Below the pieces are notes generated by a model. The model saw nothing but the letters and a program-made list of their open reading frames with translations. It had not been told where the DNA came from and ran no database searches. Both the position numbers and the translations under genes were made by a program. Shown piece after piece: positions 43,025 to 52,826 of a stretch of 64,000 bases of DNA. The stretch is taken from positions 498,501 through 562,500 of the forward strand of contig NW_021780168.1 of the NCBI RefSeq assembly GCF_900963305.1. Reading direction: 5' to 3'. Source of the DNA: Echeneis naucrates. Its lineage: Eukaryota > Chordata > Actinopteri > Carangiformes > Echeneidae. Each line of letters starts with the position of its first letter. The first letter of the stretch is position 1.

Positions 43025-43488
43025 CTCTGCAACTCCAATACCAGTCAGTCAACGAGTAATAAAGGATTTTCTTTAGCATAAAATAAACTGTCACATTAAT
43101 GTCCTGAATGTGCTGTGTGTAAATAATGAGGTTCATCAAAACAAAGTCAGAACCAGAGCTCAGGCTGTTGGTACACACACAAAGAAAGGCATACTTGTGG
43201 ATTCACAAGATTATATCAGGATCTAATATTGTGAGCAATGTCACACAACAAATTGTCTGCTGATGGTCAAAGCACATGGTCCAAATAAAGAAATATCTGG
43301 TTGATTTGAGTTCCTGCCAATGATGTTAGTGAAGTCCCTTTGAGGAACAGAGGGAACATAATCCTGTTGTTGATGAATAGCCCTGATTGGTGGTTTATTT
43401 CTTGTGGTTGTCCTGCAGATTTGGTTCTCTGACTGTATCATAAATGTTGTAGTGTATGATCAATGTCCATTAAAGTCTTGCAGCTAAT
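43025..43488. repeat. Spacer of cassette repeats
   Basis: Positions 43070-43225 repeat 4440-4620; 43240-43480 repeat 3330-3740. No gene recognised. Confidence 0.6.
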
Positions 43489-43550
43489 GGCTCATTGGTG
43501 TATGGTGTATGATTCTCGCTTTGGGTGCAAGAGCTCCTGGGTTCAAGGAC
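43489..43550 (+). pseudogene. tRNA-Pro(TGG), degenerate
   Basis: GGCTCATTGGTGTATGGTG, anticodon position TGG and CCTGGGTTCAAGGAC. The D-arm is rearranged and the 3' acceptor is lost. Confidence 0.6.
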
Positions 43551-43998
43551 TGAAAGTAAAAGCTGTAATTCAGGTGTAATTAAGTGATGGTTGTGTTGAA
43601 GTGATGAGGAGGAACTCCACTGAGAGTGAAGCACTGCTGGGGTTTGAATGCAGGAAGTCAACATGTGTGCTCCTCGCAATTGTGTGTCACTTCCTCAAAG
43701 GTTTGAAGTGAGTCTGAAGAGCTGCTGCCTTTGTTACATCACCTGAAGATGTCACGATACTCACAGAATGAAATTTCTCCTTTGAAGAATTTCCAAAACC
43801 ACATGTGATTCAGATGTGAACACAAAGGCTGCCCCACTGTCACCATTCAGAACAGCTGAGAAGATTATTGATACTAATGCATACTAAGCCAGCAGCCTAC
43901 CCATTGAGATAACTCCCCTGTGCTAATATACTAGCGTGCTGTATTGTCCAAAAAGTACAAATAGCTGTTTTTTTTTTTGCATACATTTATGATAAACA
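43551..43998. other. Spacer with tRNA-Ala-like 5' half
   Basis: Positions 43880-43919 (minus) carry the Ala-like half also seen at 178. The rest matches parts of the cluster spacers around 150-220. No coding gene. Confidence 0.45.
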
Positions 43999-44072
43999 GG
44001 CCAGTTAGCTCAGCTGGTTACAGAGTGGTGCTAATAACGCCAAGGTCATGAGTTCAATCCCCGTACTGGCCA
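43999..44072 (+). tRNA. tRNA-Ile(AAT)
   Basis: 74 bases: GGCCAGTTAGCTCAGCTGG, anticodon AAT, AAGGTCATGAGTTCAATCC, 3' CGTACTGGCCA. The acceptor stem pairs perfectly. A T-run lies about 45 bases downstream. Well preserved. Confidence 0.86.
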
Positions 44073-44427
44073 GCTGCGGAGTCCTTGAAGTCATTTGGGA
44101 GTTCCTAACAGAAAAATGTTTTTGCTGACACAGTCACAAGTTTCACCCATGTAGCAGCCACCTGGGTGAAAACAGCAGCTGGTGTTTGCTCATGATGACT
44201 CCATGCAGGGTTTTAATGATTACTTTATGTGTGGGTGTTTTTGAATGTCAGATCTTTGTAGTCCATAAAGAAAGGATGATCAGAATGAAAAGGAACATTT
44301 CCTCCAGTTTGTCACGTCCCGCCTGTCATGTCTCTATTCCCCACCAGTGTCCACCACAATACGCTGTTCTAGCAAAGCTAGTGTTAACTTTTCTGTTTCC
44401 TCATCAGAGACTGGCAGCTGGACGTAT
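44073..44427. other. Spacer, no gene seen
   Basis: Positions 44130-44260 resemble 19105-19200, the flank of the other Ile copy. Nothing coding recognised. Confidence 0.5.
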
Positions 44428-44534
44428 GTCAGGATGGCAGAGTGGTCTAAGGCACCAGACTTCAGTTGAGCTTCCTATGCTGAAGGATTTCTGGTCTCTG
44501 AATGGAGGTGTGGGTTCAAATCCCACTCCTGAAA
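44428..44534 (+). pseudogene. Intron-containing tRNA-Leu, anticodon TCA
   Basis: GTCAGGATGGCAGAGTGG, CCAGACTTCAG, an intron of about 24 bases, TCTGGTCTC, a variable arm, and GGGTTCAAATCCC. It is a Leu(CAA)-type body, but by alignment the anticodon position reads TCA, complementary to UGA. The last acceptor base pair is lost. Likely a pseudogene, though the rest folds plausibly. Confidence 0.7.
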
Positions 44535-44984
44535 AAGCGTGGATGAGGATGAAAAATCTGCATAAAATGGGAATATGATTGCTTGACAATCAAGGGTTAG
44601 GACTGAAAACTCTAAAGCCTGTGGCTCCCTGTGGTAGAAATGGACAGCAGTTGTTGGACTAAAGATAACTCAGCTGTTATTGAATCATCTGTACAGGCTG
44701 ACTGAGTACAGCTCAGTTAGATGTAACAAACTTAAGTTTCCAAGGAAGACTCTGCTAATCATGTCTATTAAATGTTGTTTAAGAACAGTTTAACGTGCAA
44801 AAAGAGAAAAGACAATTGCAGAGTTCTTACCTGAACGCCGGTGAATATTTGCTACAGGTCCTGCAGGAAGACGGAAGTTTGTTTCAGCTGACTTCTACGT
44901 TTTATTTTATTTTATTTTATATTTTCCTGCTAAAGAAAAAAACACCTAAGCACACCCACCATATAAGAAATGGAAATGGTTTTG
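44535..44984. other. Spacer, no gene seen
   Basis: Positions 44735-44840 resemble 5960-6070. Nothing else recognised. Confidence 0.5.
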
Positions 44985-46847
44985 CTCCAACATTCCTTTT
45001 TATGTACGCGAACATTTTTTTTATGGACATCAACATTCTTTCTGTTTTATATACACAAACATTCTTTCCTTTTTATGTACGCGAACATTCTTTTTTATAT
45101 ACACGAACATTCTTTCTTTTTTTATGTACACCAACATTCTTTCTTATGTACGCAAACATTCTTTCTTGTTTTATATACATGAAGATTCTTTCTTTTTTTA
45201 TGTACACCAACATTTTTTTTTATGTATGTGAACATTCATTCTTTTTTTTATGGACACCAACATTCTTTTTTATGTATATGAACATTCTATCCTTTTTATA
45301 TACACGAACATCCAATCTTTTTTTATGGACACCAATATTCTTTTTTATGTACACGAACATTCTTTCTTTTTTTATGGACATGAACATTCTTTCTTTTTAT
45401 ATACAAGAACATTCTTTTTTTTATGTACACCAACATTCTTTTTTATATACACGAACATTCTTTCTGTTTTATGGACATTAACGTTCTTTTTTAAGGACAT
45501 GAAGATTCTTTCTTTTTTTATGTACACCAACATTTTTTTTTATGTATGCGAACATTCATTCTTTTTTTTATGGATACTAACATTCTTTTTTATATAGACG
45601 AACATTCTTTCTTTTTTTATGTACACCAACATTCTTTTTTATGTACACGAACATTCTTTCTGTTGCCAAAATTCTTTATGTATGCGATTTCGTGGATATA
45701 AAAAAAGAAAGAATGTTCGTATATATAAAAAGGAATGTTCTTGTATATAAAATGAATGTTGATGTCCATAAAAAAAATACAATGTTCGCATACATAAAAA
45801 AGAATGTTGGTGTACATAAAAAAAGAAAGAATGTTCGTGTATATAAAAAGGATAGAATGTTCATGTACATAAAAAAGAATGTTCTTGTATATAAAATGAA
45901 AGAATGTTCACGTACATCAAAAGAAAGAATGTTCACGTACATAAAAAAGAATGTTGGTGTCCATAAAAAAAGAAAGAATGTTCGCGTACATAAAAAAGAA
46001 TGTTGGTGTACATAAAAAAAGAAAGAATGTTCGTGTATATAAAAAGGATAGAATGTTCATGTACATAAAAAAGAATGTTCTTGTATATAAAATGAAAGAA
46101 TGTTCACGTACATCAAAAGAAAGAATGTTCACGTACATAAAAAAGAATGTTGGTGTCCATAAAAAAAGAAAGAATGTTCGCGTACATAAAAAAGAATGTT
46201 GGTGTACATAAAAAAAGAAAGAATGTTCGTGTATATAAAAAAGAATGTTGGTGTACATAAAACAAGAAAGAATGTTCGTGTACATAAAAAGAAAGAATGT
46301 TCATGTCCTTAAAAAAAGAAAGAATGTTCCCTTACATAAAAAAAGAAGGAATGTTCGCGTATATAAAAAAGAATGTTGGTGTACGTAAAAAAAGAAAGAA
46401 TGTTCGTGTACATAAAAAGAATGTTGGTGTCCATAAAAAAAAGAATGTTCGTGTACATTAAAAAGAATGTTCGGGTACATAAAAAAAGATAGAATGTTCG
46501 TCTATATAAAAAGGATAGAATGTTCATGTCCATAAAAAAGAATGTTCTTGTATATAAAAAGAAAGAATGTTCGCGTACATAAAAAGGAACGAATGTTGAT
46601 GTCCTTAAATAAGAATGTTCATGTCCATAAAACAGAAAGAATGTTCATGTATATAAAAAAGAATGTTCATGTCCATAAAAAAAGAAAGAATGTTCGTGTA
46701 TATAAAAAGGATAGAATGTTCATGTACATAAAAAAGAATGTTCTTGTATATAAAATGAAAGAATGTTCACGTACATCAAAAGAAAGAATGTTCACGTACA
46801 TAAAAAAGAATGTTGGTGTCCATAAAAAAAGAAAGAATGTTCGCATG
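44985..46847. repeat. Head-to-head AT-rich minisatellite
   Basis: Units of roughly 22-28 bases (GAATGTTCGTGTACATAAAAA and variants). From 44985 to about 45665 they read in one orientation (ACCAACATTCTTTCTTTTTT); from about 45690 to 46847 they read in the opposite one. A higher-order block of 196 bases is tandemly repeated (GATAGAATGTTCATG at 45851 and 46047) and recurs at 46710. Because many units are multiples of three, long open frames up to 228 codons arise on both strands; these are not genes. Confidence 0.92.
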
Positions 46848-46859
46848 GACCTTTGCAGC

Positions 46860-46931
46860 TCCTCATTAGTATAGTGGACAGTATCTCCACCTGTCACGCG
46901 GAAGACCGGGGTTCGATTCCTCGACGGGGAG
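46860..46931 (+). tRNA. tRNA-Asp(GTC)
   Basis: TCCTCATTAGTATAGTGG, anticodon GTC, CCGGGGTTCGATTCCTCG and 3' ACGGGGAG. A five-T run follows shortly. It begins 12 bases after the end of the minisatellite, which replaces the normal upstream flank. Confidence 0.85.
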
Positions 46932-47093
46932 AGCACGTGTGTTTTTCTGTAACAGCTCATTAACCGGAGTGACACAAGTAAATGAATGAATGTTTCACTG
47001 ATGCAGCTTTTTACAGAACAACATAAACAACTAATAACTCCACAACGAGACTGTGGAAACTATCCAGGCTGGAGAAGGCTGAGTGATGGGAGT

Positions 47094-47175
47094 GTTGTTG
47101 TGGCCGAGTGGTTAAGGTGATGGACTAGGAAGCCATTGGGGGTTTCTCGCGCAGTTTCAAATCTTGCCAACAACA
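47094..47175 (+). pseudogene. tRNA-Ser body with AGG anticodon
   Basis: GTTGTTGTGGCCGAGTGG and CCAACAAC ends form a perfect acceptor. The anticodon loop reads CTAGGAA, so position 34-36 is AGG (Pro) rather than AGA. The anticodon stem has a mismatch and the T-arm reads CAGTTTCAAATCTT. TTTT lies close downstream. Confidence 0.72.
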
Positions 47176-47482
47176 GTTAGTTGTTTTCATGGACCAAGTT
47201 TCCCATTTGGGGAGAGACACAGCATGTTTGAGAATCATCAGTTGATGTATCAAAGGCAGCAGCTCTTCAGACTCACATCACAACAAGTTTTGTGTCTTAT
47301 TTGGCTCCATTTGGTGGAAGCTGTGAATCGCAGGATTCAGGGGGAAGTGATCTCACAGTAAACATTGGAACTAAACACAAGAAGTAAGCTACAGGAAAGT
47401 AGATCCCTCGAGCTGGTTCAAACCTGAACCTTCTACTGCTGGATGTGCTGCTGTGACGTGTGTTAGCAGAAACCCATCACAG
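47176..47482. other. Ser-cassette 3' flank
   Basis: The first ~90 bases recur beside the Ser tRNAs at 20534 and 546 and, without a tRNA, at 27900 and 59815. No gene recognised. Confidence 0.5.
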
Positions 47483-47571
47483 GCTTCAGTGACACAATCA
47501 GCCAGCGGCGGTATATGACAGTAACCTGCAGAGTGATGCTGAGGTTGTGAGTTCAAGCCTCAGCTGGAGCA
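47483..47571 (+). pseudogene. tRNA-Ile(TAT)-like with intron
   Basis: GACACAATCAGCCAGCGG, an anticodon arm followed by an intron-like insert (ATATGACAGTAACC), then GCTGAGGTTGTGAGTTCAAG and CAGCTGGAGCA. This layout matches vertebrate Ile(TAT), which carries an intron. The 5' acceptor and anticodon are degenerate. Confidence 0.6.
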
Positions 47572-48157
47572 GCTGATGTTTGAGCTTTTGGAAGAAAGGT
47601 GGTATCTTGTTGCGGCGCAAAAATTCTTTCTTTTTTTATGGACGTGAACATTCTTCTTTTATATACAAGAACATTCTATTTTATGTACCCGAACATTCTT
47701 TCTTTTTTTTATGAACATCAACATTCTTTCCTTTTTATGTAAGGGATAACTTTGTTTAAATACTGTCAGCAATGTTACAGAACAAATTGTCCCCTGATGG
47801 TCAAAGCACATCGTCCAAATATAGAAATATCTGATTGATATGAGTTCCAGCCAATGATGTTAGTGATCAGAGACGGCTTGACATGGCAGGTTTCAATCTT
47901 GGTGAAGTCCCTTTGAGGAACAGAGGGAACATCATCCTGTGTTTGATGAATAGTCCTGATTGGTGGTTTTTCTGTCATTTCTTGTGGTTGTCCTGCAGAT
48001 CTGGTTCTCTGACTGAACTATAAATGTTGTAGTGTATGATCAATGCTCTGTGTGAGATCTTTGATGACTGAGAAGTTCTCCCCTTCAGAAAAAGTCTTAT
48101 TGTATGATAAATACGGTTTAAAACATTTTTGAATGCCATAAATGTCATGCTGAGAAA
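47572..48157. repeat. Small minisatellite and cassette repeat
   Basis: Positions 47623-47745 are a short detached piece of the 44985 minisatellite. Positions 47760-48070 repeat 3330-3740. No gene. Confidence 0.65.
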
Positions 48158-48219
48158 GGCTCGTTGGTCTAGGGGTATGATTCTTGCTTAGGGTGTGGGT
48201 TCAAATCCTTGACAAGCCC
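48158..48219 (+). pseudogene. tRNA-Pro(AGG), internally deleted
   Basis: GGCTCGTTGGTCTAGGGG, anticodon AGG, then GTGTGGGTTCAAATCC and GACAAGCCC. About ten bases of the anticodon stem and variable loop are missing. Confidence 0.72.
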
Positions 48220-48808
48220 ATTGTGTTATGTCTCCAAAATTAGTGGCCATCATGACTCTTACCAAAGTTTTTGTCCTGTGGAAAGCAGTCAATTATCAAT
48301 ACTAAACACAACACCAACCACTAAATTATGGCAGATAGAGGAAGTGATGATTCTCATCTGTTTGTTTCAGTGATGAGCAGGAACTCCACTGAGAGTGAAG
48401 CTCTGCTGGGGTTTGAAGGATGTCCTGTTTACAAGACAGACACTTTAAGCAGCTCAGCATCAGTACTGCCAGTTTCTCTGCATTCTGCGTCTGTATTGTA
48501 GAGGAAGGAAAAACACTCAGTCACACTCATGGAGTCTAAAAAGCGACAGCAGATGGCGAAGAGGAGAAAAATCAAACCAGCAGCGAAAGTGTGAAAATAA
48601 TGATTAACTGCAGCTGAACAACAACCAAAGTTTCACACAGAGAGGCTGCAGCCTGGTGTGGACCATAATTACCCTGATACCATACTATAATTATTCTACT
48701 GCTTTATTCTGAAAGTCCTATCTCAGTATCCTTCTGGATGTGCTTTTGTGATGTGTCAGAGCTCTTTCTTCCATTCTCTCCTCCAAATGTTTGGACACAG
48801 TTTTGTGA
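48220..48808. other. Spacer, no gene seen
   Basis: Positions 48580-48665 are shared, inverted, with 36725-36790. Nothing coding recognised. Confidence 0.45.
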
Positions 48809-48880
48809 TTCTGTGTGGCTCAATGGCAGCACGTCTGACGCCAGCTCAGAAAGTTGTGTGTTCAACTCACGTCAGAGTCA
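48809..48880 (+). tRNA. tRNA-Trp(CCA), degenerate
   Basis: GTGGCTCAATGGCAGCACG, anticodon CCA in GACGCCAGCTC, and GTTGTGTGTTCAACTCACGTC match tRNA-Trp. The acceptor (ATTCTGT with AGAGTCA) pairs poorly. The only Trp copy seen. Confidence 0.68.
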
Positions 48881-49989
48881 GGTCATCAGTTTGCACTTTT
48901 GGTAAACGCTCACATACTCTGTGGTGCAACAGGAAGTGTTTTTCTGATGATCCATTTCATTTCTTCACATCACAGACAATTTCAGAATTCCAGGAGGACT
49001 ATTGGACTATCCTAGTATCTCTGACTGCACATCTGAAGGCACAAGATGATGACTTCAAATCCCTGTAAGATCAATGCTGCTGCTCTCCAAGTTGGTGGGC
49101 TGCCTTTGTGGTTGCAGGCTGTCATGTAACTGGAAGATTGACCTTATTGTTTTTATTATTTGTTATTTTGTATTGGGTTTGTTAGAAAAATGTATCTATC
49201 AGCTACACTGTGAAAAGAACAAACAACACAACTATTTCCCATTATTTTAGATGGACCTAAACACACATCACCATTTGATTTTTGTTAAGTTTGTTTTGAA
49301 CAATATAAAAAGGTTAGAAATTATGTGTTAAAAAAGGAGTGGGAAGAAGTCTAAACTTATCAGCTCCCTCCCTTCTCCCTGCACCATGTTATGTCTCACT
49401 GTGTGATAAATGAGGTGTGTATCATGCTCAAATCCAAACCCAGGAGACAGAGGTTGAGTGAGTCAGTGAGGAAGAAGCTGCTCCTTCTCCTTCAACAGTT
49501 TGATCTGAGGAAAAGTCACTTCCTCTTTTCAGGAATCAACTTCTACCATCTGTCCACTAGATGGAGATAACTGAGAATCAACTGAGAACTGAGTTCTTCA
49601 TCATCTGGAAACAGACAGCATTGTTTTCTTCAGCTGGAGCTCTTTGTTCAAATCTACATCGAGATTCAGAGCCAAATGTTTTTCCTTTCCTGGATTTACT
49701 TCATCATTTCAGTCACTCTGTGGATTCAGCTGACAAATGCAAAATACAACCAACATTTAAACGATGACGTGTTGAAACAAAACTTTATTGATTCAGTCTG
49801 GTCAGCAGAATATAACCTGATGAAACCAGCTGCAACATTAAACTGATGTTTCTACATGAATGCATCACTGATTCTAAAACCATAAACTGAACATGAACAC
49901 TCTGTACACTCAGCGTTACACACATGAAGACAACATCATGTGTTTAAGGTGATGTTGAGCTGAACAGGACTTGTATTGAACACACAGAG
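48881..49989. other. Intergenic, no gene seen
   Basis: No tRNA, repeat copy or coding domain was recognised in this stretch. Confidence 0.5.
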
Positions 49990-50165
49990 GGAGTGCACCG
50001 TTCCTGGAGATACTGCAATACCAGGTCGATGCGTGGAGTGCACGGAGCAAGCCCCTATTCCAAAGATCTATTTAATATATGGTCCCCGGGTAGGGGACGT
50101 ATCAGATATTAAACTGATAAGAACAGATACTACACTTGATCTTAGCCAAAAGGCCGAGAAGCGAT
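49990..50165 (-). ncRNA. U2 snRNA-like gene (variant or pseudogene)
   Basis: Minus strand begins ATCGCTTCTCGGCCTTTTGG and keeps the branch-point recognition region (AAGTGTAGTATCTG), the stem-loop II region and the 3' stem-loop (CGACCTGGTATTGCAGTA). Compared with vertebrate U2, about 13 bases after the Sm site are missing, between two GGAA repeats, and the Sm site reads ATCTTTGG instead of ATTTTTGG. U2 pairs with the intron branch site in the spliceosome. The Sm change and deletion make this copy probably non-functional. Confidence 0.85.
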
Positions 50166-52231
50166 ACCGCTCAGCTGTCTGAGGTAACGGAGTGTTTCTT
50201 CGCACCGACCCGCTCAGTGAGGGGTCAGAGTCGGCTTCAGTAACAACATCACTCCGAGAGAGAGACACAAACAGAAGACATGAAGAAACGAAGGAGGGAT
50301 CAGAAAACAACCGCAGACATGTTATTTTCACAAAGTTACGTTGTAGAGCAAAGAAAACGTCTCTTCTTTGTCACCTGTAAAACTTCATATCTATGTCAAT
50401 TTACCAACTGAATATTATTGTGAAAACATCAGTTTGTCCTCTCATGTGATTGGCCTCATGGTGTGTCCATCAAAATAACCCCCCTGTCTGCACGGATTCT
50501 CTGAAGATTCGGCTCTCCTCGACTGGACTCGGCTTTTTTCGACCGAAAGAGAGAATAATAAAATGAAAGAGTAACTGCGTCATCCACAGAATAAAACCAC
50601 AAATCACTGAACACTCGTATATTTAAAACAGCATTAAAAGTACTTTAACCCAACATTAGCTTGTATGTTAATGCTAACATACAATGGAAAACGTCATAGA
50701 CCGGCTAACGGGATTATCATCAGTACCGCGATGATTTTAATGCGTCAATTAACTTATTTCAGCTCTAACATGGCAGTAACACGTTGAGGAGAGCCGGTAC
50801 AAAGTAACACAGGACAAATGTAACATGGCGATTTACTCAGAATCGCAAGAATGCAGACGCACTAAATGACGTCACCACGCTCAGCAAGCAATACTCCCCA
50901 GACCAGAGAAACTACGTCACACTTCTACTAAATTATTGCCGAGACCTAAAAGTTAATTTGTCGGATTAAACATTGTGATTATCATTTCCTGTGTCATATT
51001 TATAATGATATTATAGGCAATTTAGTTTTTAACTCAGTTTTATGGTTTTGGAGAAAACCTGGCGTAAATGTTGGAAGTCCCTGTCTGGACGAGAGTAATG
51101 CAGCCGCACTCTGCGAGGTAACAGCTTATCAAAACACAACGATTCTGTATTGTCATGACAGACAAGAGTATAAAGAGAACAACACAACGAAGGCTGGTTC
51201 CGAACCCTAACCCTGGTTTATTTGCAAATCATTGCAAAATTGTAATCATATAAAAACAAGATGATCCACATTGAAGCTTGTACTTCTGACATTTTTGAAG
51301 CAAATAAAATGATTAAAGTGCATTATAGATCTGTAATTATGAATTAGTGAGGAAATTGTCCAATGTTTAAAAAAAAAATAAAAATACAAAAATGTATTAT
51401 GTATATAAAAATGTACAATTTGATTGTGTTACTTTCATCCGGGCGGGACACACACAACCAACCGCATCACTGATTCAGGAGCAGCACAGTGAAAACTGTA
51501 CACATTACTGGACAAAGTGATAAATGACATTCTCCATGTTTTCCTGTAAATCAGTGCTGCTGAAAAACTCCTGACATTTTCCAGTTAAGGTCATGTCTCC
51601 TGATGGGACATCCAGTTTGTAAGAACAGTGTGGTACCCTGCACGTTCAGATTATATCCAGAATTATTTCTTATTAGTTCTTGCCCCCCCCCCCCCCCCCC
51701 CACACCATTATGTTTTCTCATTAATATAGTTTAAAACGCTCTGTGTCCCTTATAAAACACTCACCTTCACCTGAGGTAACTGTAGGGCAGTACCCATTTG
51801 CGTCAGAAGGTGTCAGTCTCGGCTTTGTAATGAGGCGGACGGCCGCTGGAGTCCTGTTGTAGCAGGATAGCAGCACAGAAGGCCGAAACTCACCCAAGAC
51901 CGTCTCTGTTTCTGTTCTACAGGTGAGCAAAGTGCAAAAGCGCCTCATACAGTTATATTAAGTTTATTTCTTAAGTTGTGGTGTGTGTTTACAATGTAGT
52001 TAACGTCCGTAAATAAGGCAGCTAACTACTGCTAGCCTCAGATGCTAATACAGCATGTTGTGCCTGCTGTAGCGGGTAATGCTAGTTCCCTTACTTTGTG
52101 CTTTTATCGTTATCATGTGAATAAATAATAAGTTCAGAGGTTTGTAAACCGGAAGCAGCCACTATAAACACTTAAATACATGTTGCAGCTAAATACTATG
52201 TTCAGTAGCCGATATGTTAAACCAGTGGTTC
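50166..52231. other. Intergenic, CpG-rich in part
   Basis: Immediately upstream of U2 would lie its promoter, but no PSE could be assigned with confidence. TGACGTCA-type motifs occur near 50869, and 50900-51130 is relatively CpG-rich. A poly-C run lies at 51684-51701. At 52224 begins CAGTGGTTCTCAACCTTTTT, a hAT-type MITE end common in fish. No gene assigned. Confidence 0.45.
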
Positions 52232-52618
52232 TCAACCTTTTTGGGGTCCTGGACCCCCTGCATATTTTAGATCGACCCTGAGGTTTTCATTGCTGTCACA
52301 TTTTCTAACATTTACATCACCTTCATCTATTTTAACATCTGACTGGGCCACTCTGGTTTCATTAGAATAATTCTCACTGATTTCAGTATCAGAGGAGTCT
52401 GAGACCTCTTCCTCTGGATCTGGATCTGGTTGAAGAGGACTCTGTGGATCACAGCTCCTGGCCGGTTCATTCATCTCTTCATCCTCACTCTTCACCTGAA
52501 ACGGCCTCACAGGGTTCCTGGTCTCCTCCAGTCCTGGTACTTGGTCCTCCTCCTGTTCCTGTTTAAGGACTGGACTCTCTGAATCCTTCAGAGCCTTCAG
52601 CACAGCCTTCTGTGCTGC
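52232..52618 (-). pseudogene. Zinc-finger-type acidic leader exon fragment
   Basis: Frame with LKQEQEEDQVPGLEETRNP, FQVKSEDEE and DPEEEVSDSSDTE. Such acidic linkers precede C2H2 finger arrays in the large fish zinc-finger families. No fingers follow: the frame runs into a hAT-type MITE end. Identification rests on composition, so confidence is moderate. Confidence 0.5.
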
Positions 52619-52826
52619 TTAGATCCTTTGAAATCTTATAAATCAGGAGTTATTATGATTAACTATTCTGCTCTTGTCTGCGTTGTCTGATCGAGACAAC
52701 ACAATTCCCACCTGGGCAAGGGTGCAACTTCATTACCGAAGCCAATTTCTCAGGTGTTCAGAGGCAATAAATTGAGGTGGCCAGCATGGGCGTTTCATGT
52801 GCGTTCAAAATGGACAAGTGTATGTT

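Noticed and set aside
44985-46847. Possible CRISPR-like repeat array
   Set aside because: Units are contiguous and variable without unique spacers, and the context is vertebrate.
44795-46975. Long open frames (up to 228 codons) on both strands
   Set aside because: They are produced by an AT-rich minisatellite whose units are often multiples of three; peptides are simple repeats of EHSFF or HKKRKNV type with no domain.
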